Source of the DNA: 66-474 sp039923855
GTDB lineage: Bacteria; Pseudomonadota; Gammaproteobacteria; Xanthomonadales; Rhodanobacteraceae
Length of the DNA: 64,000 bases
Assembly: GCA_039923855.1 (NCBI GenBank)
Contig: JBDTBW010000080.1
Span: 1 to 64,000, forward strand
Reading direction: 5' to 3'
In this document: positions 58,833-64,000 of the stretch, piece after piece
How positions within the stretch are numbered: the stretch's first letter is position 1
Layout: every line of letters starts with the position of its first letter
The notes under the pieces: generated by a model
The model's database searches: none
What the model was told of the DNA's origin: nothing
Seen by the model: only the letters and a program-made list of their open reading frames with translations
Made by a program: the position numbers and the translations under genes

Positions 58833-59669
58833 ATGAATATTCAGCGCACCGGCACGTTGTGGATAGTGGCCACGCCGATCGGCAATCTTGAGGATTGGTC
58901 GGCACGCGCGCAACGCGTGCTGCGCGAAGTCGCCCTGATCGCCGCCGAGGACACACGCCACAGCCGTCCGTTGCTCGCGCATTTCGGTGTCACCACGCCG
59001 ATGACCGCGCTGCACGAACACAACGAGCGCGCCGCGATCGATTCAATGCTGGCGCGTTTGCGTGCGGGCGAGGATATCGCCCTGATTTCCGACGCCGGCA
59101 CGCCATTGATCAGCGATCCGGGTTATCGCCTGGTGCGTGCGGCGCGCGCCGCGGGCATCGCGGTGAGCGCGGTACCCGGCGCGTGCGCGGCGATTGCCGC
59201 GCTTTCGATCGCCGGACTGCCCAGCGACCGTTTCGTGTTCGAGGGCTTTCTTCCCGCGAAAACCGTGGCCAGACGCGCGCGCTTGCGCGAGCTTGACAAC
59301 GAATCACGCACACTGGTGTTCTACGAATCGGCGCATCGCGTCGTTGAATGTTGTCGGGATCTGTGTAATGCGTTCGGCGCCCAGCGCGAGGCGTGGTTGC
59401 TGCGCGAACTGACCAAGCTTTACGAAACGGCGATCGGGGGAACGCTCGGCGAGATCGCCGCGCGGATCGAGCGCGACGCCGATCAGCGACGCGGCGAATT
59501 CGTGCTGGTGGTCGCCGGCGCGGTCGAGGAATCCGGCGGCGACAAACTTGCCGAGGGGCGTCGTGTGTACGCGCTTTTACGCACCGAGTTGCCGCCCGCG
59601 CTAGCCGCCAAACTGGCCGCAGCGATCAGCGGAGCGCCGCGCAAGAGTTTGTACGAGCACGGCCGGTAA
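58833..59669 (+). CDS. rsmI: 16S rRNA (cytidine-1402-2'-O)-methyltransferase RsmI
   Basis: Tetrapyrrole-methylase-fold enzyme modifying C1402 in the ribosomal P site; 278 residues from the ATG at 58833 (an ATG at 58788 is possible). Motifs are GTLWIVATPIGNLEDWSARA, EDTRHSRPLLAHFG, ISDAGTPLISDPGYRLVRAA and FYESAHRVVECCRDL. It is divergent from lpoA, with a repeat in between, and followed by a small membrane-protein ORF and rnpB. Confidence 0.96.
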   Translation: MNIQRTGTLWIVATPIGNLEDWSARAQRVLREVALIAAEDTRHSRPLLAHFGVTTPMTALHEHNERAAIDSMLARLRAGEDIALISDAGTPLISDPGYRLVRAARAAGIAVSAVPGACAAIAALSIAGLPSDRFVFEGFLPAKTVARRARLRELDNESRTLVFYESAHRVVECCRDLCNAFGAQREAWLLRELTKLYETAIGGTLGEIAARIERDADQRRGEFVLVVAGAVEESGGDKLAEGRRVYALLRTELPPALAAKLAAAISGAPRKSLYEHGR

Positions 59670-59799
59670 GTGCGCATCGTCAATCGAAAATCCGGGGCAT
59701 GACAAGCGTCATCCCCGACTGCTGATGTTCGCTTCTGGGCCACGCCCGCGCCGAATGCGATCATCTTCAAGCGCCGAACAGGATCACCAGGGAGTACGG

Positions 59800-59964
59800 A
59801 TGAACGCCTCTATTTCGAATACTGTATCGCCATCGCGCGAAACGCTCGAGAAATATTTACCGTTCTTGCTGGCGATCGCCATCGCATGGCTATGCGCTCG
59901 CGGCCTGAAAAAAATGTTCTGGATCGCCTTCGGATTGTTCTGGGCTTTTCACTGGCTGCATTGA
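59800..59964 (+). CDS. Small single-pass membrane protein (hypothetical)
   Basis: 54-residue ORF with a good CAGGGAG site 6 bases before its ATG. It is hydrophilic for 18 residues, then a helix LPFLLAIAIAWLCARGLKKM and a second aromatic stretch FWIAFGLFWAFHWLH at the C-terminus. No family recognised. It lies between rsmI and rnpB, and its stop overlaps the rnpB promoter region. The sequence pattern looks coding, but this is only moderate evidence. Confidence 0.55.
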   Translation: MNASISNTVSPSRETLEKYLPFLLAIAIAWLCARGLKKMFWIAFGLFWAFHWLH

Positions 59965-59992
59965 TCGATCGGCGCGGCCCGCTGGTCTCCGC

Positions 59993-59998
59993 TACACT
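59993..59998 (+). promoter_or_regulatory. Probable -10 element of rnpB
   Basis: TACACT lies 7 bases before G60006, the position where RNase P RNA should begin. The -35 region (around 59970-59975) does not match consensus well. Position is the main support. Confidence 0.5.
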
Positions 59999-60002
59999 TT
60001 AC

Positions 60003-60390
60003 GACGGAGTCGGCCGGACAGTCGCGGTGCGCGCAAGCACATCGAGGAAAGTCCGGGCTCCGCAGGGCAAGGTGCCAGGTAACGCCTGGGCGGCGCGAGC
60101 CGACGGAAAGTGCAACAGAGAGCAGACCGCCTTCACTTTCCCCGGATGAAGTCAATCCGGATCGAATGAGGGCAAGGGTGAAACGGTGGGGTAAGAGCCC
60201 ACCGCGTCGCTGGCAACAGACGACGGCACGGCAAACCCCACCTGGAGCAAGACCGAATAGGGGAACCATGACGCTGCCCGCGTCGTTCCCGGGTAGGTTG
60301 CTTGAGCGTCGTGGCGACGCGGCGCCCAGAGGAATGACTGTCACGCCGCGAGGCGCACAGAACCCGGCTTACAGGCCGACTCCGCTTTTT
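60003..60390 (+). ncRNA. rnpB: RNase P RNA (class A)
   Basis: Catalytic RNA that matures tRNA 5' ends. The 5' GGAGTCGGCCGGACAGTCGC is the standard start, pairing with the 3' GGCCGACTCC (P1/P2). The conserved core blocks GAGGAAAGTCCGGGCTCC (CR-I), GGGCAAGGGTGAAACGG, GGTAAGAGCCCACCGC and AGACCGAATAGGGGAACC are all present. A T-run (60386-60390) follows the 3' stem, giving a terminator. It lies between rsmI and the dcw cluster, the usual gammaproteobacterial location. Confidence 0.96.
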
Positions 60391-60923
60391 CTGCGATCGT
60401 CCAGGGTCGCGGATCGAAGTAGCGCAGCCGCCAAATTGCGCGGACTAAGTTCACCAGCTCACAAGGCGCGCAACCGATCGTGGTGATCAACAGTTCTGGT
60501 AATCCGTGATCAGCGTACTGCTCACGATCACCGTTAGTCGCTCGGCGTTCGCAATCGGCCACAATCGGTCCAGGCTGTGTGAAAACGCGAATGCGGACGA
60601 TGCGGGATAAATAGTGAGCAAAACTGGGCCGCGTACTTTACGTTTGAGTGCAGTAAGCTCAGCAAAACTGCTCTAACACGACGTACGTGGTCGTACTCGA
60701 AAAAATTGCGGGAGTTTTCACACCGCCTCGGCCAGAAGCGGAAGTTCAAGCGTATATCGACGACACGGGTGCCTCATCGCCGTCGAGTTCGATCGGCAGA
60801 TACATATGACTTAACGTTGCGTCCACGAGACCGGCTGGAGCTCAAGGCTACGAATGTTGTTTGACAGGTGGATTCGTGACAATTGTTGCGCAACCTGATG
60901 AGCTTTAGACAGATCAGATGCAT
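60391..60923. other. Non-coding interval with transposon relic
   Basis: 533 bases between rnpB and the converging MFS gene without a credible gene. It contains the inverted-repeat element at 60577-60723. The rest shows no recognisable signal; short ORFs here have no family resemblance. Confidence 0.6.
60577..60723. mobile_element. Miniature inverted-repeat element (relic)
   Basis: GTGTGAAAAC at 60577-60586 and its exact complement GTTTTCACAC at 60714-60723 bound 147 bases with no transposase. TGTGTGAAAAC-type ends are familiar from insertion-sequence termini and miniature derivatives. A clear target duplication was not found. Confidence 0.6.
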
Positions 60924-62234
60924 CTAAGCCTTCGCCGTGTCGGGTTTCAGTGCCCGGATGCTGCGCAATTGCGGACTGGCGAGGCAGAGCAACGCGATAG
61001 CGGTGAGGGTGAGGCCCGCGATACCGAACAGCGCGGTCAGGGAGATCACCTTGAGCAGGGCGCCGGCCGCCGCCGCGGACAACGGTCCCAGTCCCATGAA
61101 GGTGAACATCAGGATGCTCATGGTGCGCCCCATCATTTCCTGCGAGACGCGCTGCTGTATCCAGGTGAAAATGGCGATCTGCACCATGCCGCCGAGCACG
61201 CCGGTGCACAGCAGCAACAGCGCGCCGCCGACAGTGGTATGCACCTGCGTCAGCGCAACGATTGCCAGGCCCATCAGACTGTCGAAGCACAACACCATCA
61301 CGCCCAGATGGCCGCGCGTCGCACGCTGGCCGATGCCTGAAAGAAAACTGCCCGCTAACATGCCAACGCCTTGCGCAGTCATCAGGATGCCGAGCGACGC
61401 CGCGCCGAGATTCAGACGCGTATCCGCCAGTACCGGCAGCCCGACCTGGATCGGCCCGCCCACGAACACCGACACGAAACTTGCGTAGAGCACGAACGCG
61501 CGCAGCGGCACATCTGACCATACGTTGCGGATGCCCGCGGCGATGCTGGTGAACACGCCTCCACTGTTCTTGGGTGGATGGAAATCGCCATGGATGCGCA
61601 CCATTGCCAGCGAGATGAGCGAAAACACGAAGCTCGCCGCATCAATACTAAAAGCCATGCCTAATCCGCGCGCATCCGGCAGCGCCTGCGTGGAGGGTTG
61701 ATGATGCGCACCCAGCGCGATCACGAAGCCGGCGAGCACCGGACCGCCGATCATGCTGAGCTGGCGCATGCCCATGAAGGCTGCGTTGGCGCCGCGCAAC
61801 TGTTGCGGCTGCACCAATTGCGGCAAGATCGCCGAGCCCGCGGGATAGGCGAACGCCGTGGACAGGCCGATGCCAAGCGCCAACAGGTACACCATCCACA
61901 TCTGGATGGCACCGGTCAGCACCAGCGTAGCGAGAATCACGATGCACGCCGCGTTGACGGCGCGCGCGCCCAGCAATACGCGGCGCGGCGACATGCGGTC
62001 CACCAGCGCGCCGCCGACCAGCATGAAGACCGCACGCGGAAACGCCATCACCGCCAGCACGATGCCCAGCGCGGCGGGATTGCCGGTGAGTTTCAACACC
62101 AGCCACGGCAGCGCCACCAGCGTGAACTGGTCGCCGAATGCCGAGATCGAGCTGCCGCCGAACAGCAGGCTGAAATCGCGGTTGGCGAAAATGGAGTTGC
62201 GTGCGGGTGTCGGGGCCGCGGGGGAGGCGTTCAT
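60924..62234 (-). CDS. MFS transporter (MFS_3/enterobactin-exporter-like)
   Basis: 436 residues with twelve hydrophobic segments; start MNASPAAPTPARNSIFANRD, then FSLLFGGSSISAFGDQFTLV, typical of drug/siderophore exporters of the MFS_3 type. The loop motif is GGALVDRMSPRRVLLG. It is divergent from a TetR regulator with a perfect palindrome between them, so it is probably repressed by that regulator and induced by the exported compound. Part of an accessory module between rnpB and mraZ. Confidence 0.9.
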   Translation of the reverse strand: MNASPAAPTPARNSIFANRDFSLLFGGSSISAFGDQFTLVALPWLVLKLTGNPAALGIVLAVMAFPRAVFMLVGGALVDRMSPRRVLLGARAVNAACIVILATLVLTGAIQMWMVYLLALGIGLSTAFAYPAGSAILPQLVQPQQLRGANAAFMGMRQLSMIGGPVLAGFVIALGAHHQPSTQALPDARGLGMAFSIDAASFVFSLISLAMVRIHGDFHPPKNSGGVFTSIAAGIRNVWSDVPLRAFVLYASFVSVFVGGPIQVGLPVLADTRLNLGAASLGILMTAQGVGMLAGSFLSGIGQRATRGHLGVMVLCFDSLMGLAIVALTQVHTTVGGALLLLCTGVLGGMVQIAIFTWIQQRVSQEMMGRTMSILMFTFMGLGPLSAAAAGALLKVISLTALFGIAGLTLTAIALLCLASPQLRSIRALKPDTAKA

Positions 62235-62254
62235 GGGAGTGGCTCCAATGCATG

Positions 62255-62282
62255 TATGCGAATGTATATTTACATTCGCATA
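62255..62282. promoter_or_regulatory. Palindromic operator between MFS and TetR genes
   Basis: TATGCGAATGTA-TATT-TACATTCGCATA is a perfect 12-bp dyad with a 4-base spacer, of the size TetR-family dimers bind. It lies 20 bases upstream of the MFS ATG and 29 bases upstream of the TetR ATG, so it can control both directions. Confidence 0.85.
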
Positions 62283-62311
62283 TCTATCTCGATTTGTCTA
62301 CACTTTGCGCG

Positions 62312-62944
62312 ATGAGTCGCGAGAAAGTTGCAAAACAAGCTCGCAGCCGGGCCACTGCTGAACGCCTTCTTGTCGCTGCAATTCGTGTGATCAACAAGTA
62401 CGGCGTGGAAGGCGCAACCGTGCCACGCATCGCCGAGACAGCGAAAGTCGCGCCCGCGAGCATGTATCGGCGATACGCCGACAAGGATGCCCTTGTCCGC
62501 GCGGCATTCGTGCATGTTCTGCAGCAAAGCAATCAGAACAATCGGCAGATGCTGAGAAAGCTCCTCCTCAGGGAGACCTTGGAGTCAACCGTCGCACAGG
62601 TCATCGCGGCCTTCTTTGACCAGTACCGGCATCATCCCCTCTTGATGCGTTCCTTGGCACGTTACCTTGAGACTACGGAGGATCAGGCCTTCGTCAGCGA
62701 GGCCCGTTCGATCGGCGCTTCGAATGTCGAACAAGTTGTCGCGCTGTTGATGGTTCACCGCCGCGAAATCGCCAAGGCTGATCCCGAGCACGCTATGCGT
62801 TTCGCGGTACTGAACGCGGCGTGCACGGTCGAAGCATATGCCCTTGACACGAGCTCTCTCTGGCGCGCGTTCCCAGAATTTTCTTCCGAATCTCTCGCCC
62901 GTGATCTGACGGCAGGTTTCGTTGCGTACCTCCGCAGTCCTTGA
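62312..62944 (+). CDS. TetR family transcriptional regulator
   Basis: 210 residues from the ATG at 62312 (MSREKVAKQARSRATAERLL). The N-terminal helix-turn-helix is AAIRVINKYGVEGATVPRIA, ETAKVAPASMYRRYADKDAL, with the usual TetR spacing. The C-terminal ligand domain (TVAQVIAAFFDQYRHHPLLM) is not specific. It is likely the repressor of the divergent MFS exporter and of itself through the palindrome at 62255-62282. Confidence 0.92.
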   Translation: MSREKVAKQARSRATAERLLVAAIRVINKYGVEGATVPRIAETAKVAPASMYRRYADKDALVRAAFVHVLQQSNQNNRQMLRKLLLRETLESTVAQVIAAFFDQYRHHPLLMRSLARYLETTEDQAFVSEARSIGASNVEQVVALLMVHRREIAKADPEHAMRFAVLNAACTVEAYALDTSSLWRAFPEFSSESLARDLTAGFVAYLRSP

Positions 62945-63565
62945 TGCGAAAGTCGTCTGCTCGAATCACACCTCCTCACTGACCGCTTCAAATCGGTTCT
63001 GTTGAAAAACTCATGCCGCGCGTTTGGGGGTCAAAAAAGCGCCAATTTTCGGTAACGCTTGACCACGAAAGTTGGGTTAAACGTCGCGTTGGCGAGCAAA
63101 ATTGCCGCATAACCGCCTTCTCATGGCCGATGTTTTACCGGTCAAATTTTCGAGTCGAGTTTTTCAACAGAATCGGTCGGAAGCGGCCTTTCGCCTTTAA
63201 TCAGTGCCAGCGATTACCTCAACTCGTAACGCTGATCAGTGGCGAAGTCGGGGCTGGCCCATGATAGCCGCACGTCTCACCACAGCGCGCTCCGAATCTC
63301 GCTGCCGAATCGCGAGTCCGCCCGAACATCGCGCGCAGGTTAGCTCTCACCAAGCCCGTTCAACCAAGCCTGGTAGGAGCCTGCTTGATGCGATCATCGC
63401 CTGCGCGAAAGCACACGTTAGGCAAAATCCGCGCCATTAATTGCGGCCCAGCCCGCAAGTTGCTCGAAGGTAGCGTGAAATCGTTTGCTTTCAAGTACCT
63501 TGCGAAGCAAGCTCACAAGTGTCTTGAAAAGCCGCTTTCTCTTTGATCCACAAGCGAAAATTTCC
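62945..63565. other. Non-coding interval before mraZ with transposon relic
   Basis: About 620 bases without a credible gene; it carries the inverted-repeat element at 62997-63172. The segment 63177-63560 shows no family-like ORF, tRNA or strong hairpin that I can identify. It separates the accessory MFS/TetR module from the mraZ promoter. Confidence 0.6.
62997..63172. mobile_element. Miniature inverted-repeat transposable element with 4-bp target duplication
   Basis: TTCTGTTGAAAAACTC at 62997-63012 is the exact complement of GAGTTTTTCAACAGAA at 63157-63172. TCGG flanks both ends (62993-62996 and 63173-63176), a likely target-site duplication. The 176 bases hold no transposase. GTTGAAAAACTC-type ends resemble those of known insertion sequences, so it was probably moved in trans. 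Confidence 0.8.
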
Positions 63566-63594
63566 TTGACAGTCTCATGACCTGAGACTAAGGT
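63566..63594 (+). promoter_or_regulatory. mraZ/dcw promoter with dyad in spacer
   Basis: TTGACA at 63566-63571 is a perfect -35 box. A 17-base spacer follows, and the -10 would be TAAGGT at 63589-63594 (weak). The spacer itself is the dyad GTCTCA-TGACC-TGAGAC, which could bind a regulator. Confidence 0.65.
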
Positions 63595-63632
63595 GGGCTT
63601 CGGTGTGAATTCGTGGGAATTCGTGGTAAGAG
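63593..63632 (+). promoter_or_regulatory. mraZ: MraZ-type operator (four 10-bp direct repeats)
   Basis: GTGGGCTTCG, GTGTGAATTC, GTGGGAATTC and GTGGTAAGAG begin at 63593, 63603, 63613 and 63623. MraZ of E. coli binds TGGG-type repeats with 10-base periodicity upstream of its own gene, so this array is very likely the autoregulatory site. Confidence 0.8.
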
Positions 63633-63639
63633 CCTGCCC

Positions 63640-64000
63640 ATGTTCCAAGGGGAAACCGCCATCACTGTGGACGACAAGGGCCGGCTGGCGATTCCCACCG
63701 CCTACCGCGAATTGATCGCGCGCGCCTGCAACAACCGCCTGGTGGTCGCCTACAACCCGTTCGAACACGGATGCCTCTGGTTGTTTCCGCAGCCGGAATG
63801 GGAGCGCGTGCGCGATCAGGTCAACGCATTGCCGAGCGTCAAGCGGGTGCACCGCGACCTGCAGTTGAAGCTGGTCGGCGCGGCCACGCATGTCGAACTC
63901 GATTCCGCCGCACGGATCCTGCTGCCGGCCAGTCAGCGCGCGGCGGCCGGCATCGAAAAGAAAGCGGTGTTGCTGGGCATGGGTGCGAAGTTCGAGCTTT
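63640..64000 (+). CDS. mraZ: Division/cell-wall cluster regulator MraZ (truncated by window end)
   Basis: DNA-binding regulator with two AbrB-like SpoVT swapped-hairpin domains. The first 120 codons are visible (the family is about 150): MFQGETAITVDDKGRLAIPT in the first half and HVELDSAARILLPASQRAAA in the second, both with the conserved D.KGR/D..GRI-type core (here DSAARILLP in repeat 2). It is the first gene of the dcw cluster, so rsmH, ftsL and ftsI should follow outside the window. Confidence 0.96.
   Translation, partial: MFQGETAITVDDKGRLAIPTAYRELIARACNNRLVVAYNPFEHGCLWLFPQPEWERVRDQVNALPSVKRVHRDLQLKLVGAATHVELDSAARILLPASQRAAAGIEKKAVLLGMGAKFEL

Noticed and set aside
60534..60749. Minus-strand ORF of 71 codons
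   Set aside because: It spans the inverted-repeat relic at 60577-60723 and shows no protein family features.
63177..63560. tRNA or small RNA gene
   Set aside because: No cloverleaf, conserved tRNA box or strong terminator could be found by eye.

Overview
The window is a GC-rich chromosomal segment of a gammaproteobacterium, most likely of the order Xanthomonadales (Lysobacterales), close to Rhodanobacter/Dyella-type bacteria. This is inferred from three things: the Xps-style type II secretion order E-F-G-H-I-J-K-L-M-N-D, gammaproteobacterial synteny blocks (rpsP-rimM-trmD/ffh/ypjD; xerD-dsbC; lptF-lptG/pepA; glyA-nrdR-ribD-ribE-ribBA-ribH-nusB-thiL-pgpA; dolP-yraN-lpoA/rsmI-rnpB-mraZ), and the codon and GC style. 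No rRNA, tRNA, CRISPR array or prophage was recognised.

Layout. 1-3 kb: translation and signal-recognition genes (trmD, rimM, rpsP, ffh) on the minus strand, with ypjD divergent. 4.4-11.4 kb (minus): methyltransferase, purL, a DsbC-like protein, xerD. 11.4-16 kb: RDD membrane protein, the LPS exporter permeases lptF/lptG, pepA. 16-19.5 kb: a large periplasmic-propeller hybrid sensor kinase. 19.7-24.2 kb: a YceI-cytochrome b561-YceI operon, small redox/VOC genes, sdaA and a secreted Met/Ser-rich protein. 24.3-35.5 kb: a complete type II secretion operon of translationally coupled genes, interrupted between gspF and gspG by a lower-GC orphan ORF. 35.6-39.8 kb: a TonB-C-domain protein, a broken duplicate (glycosyltransferase 5' part fused to a gspD 3' end), a ParDE/RelBE-type toxin-antitoxin pair, the intact glycosyltransferase and an acyltransferase. 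39.8-44.1 kb: transporters, HD and metallo-hydrolase genes and a frameshifted small gene. 44.2-53.8 kb: ettA, glyA, nrdR, the riboflavin operon through nusB, thiL and pgpA. 53.8-59.7 kb: uracil-DNA glycosylase, FAD oxidase, dolP, yraN, lpoA, rsmI. 60.0-60.4 kb: RNase P RNA. 60.6-63.2 kb: an MFS/TetR module between two inverted-repeat transposon relics, inserted between rnpB and mraZ. The window ends inside mraZ, the first gene of the dcw cluster.

The most striking theme is repeats. Several families of short palindromic elements are scattered between genes, and some have entered genes in frame. PurL carries about 57 extra residues made of three 57-bp units. RibE ends in a repeat-encoded tail that also supplies the ribBA ribosome-binding site. 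A uracil-DNA glycosylase carries a repeat-encoded insert, and the GspH leader appears repeat-derived. A separate ~190-bp element occurs twice, each time directly behind a stop codon in a minus-strand gene pair. Its core is nearly identical, but its outer stems differ in sequence and stay complementary, and an internal hairpin shows a compensatory change. This looks like a structure-constrained, undescribed element.

Start sites were chosen by family alignment from memory and by visible ribosome-binding sites. No database search was run.
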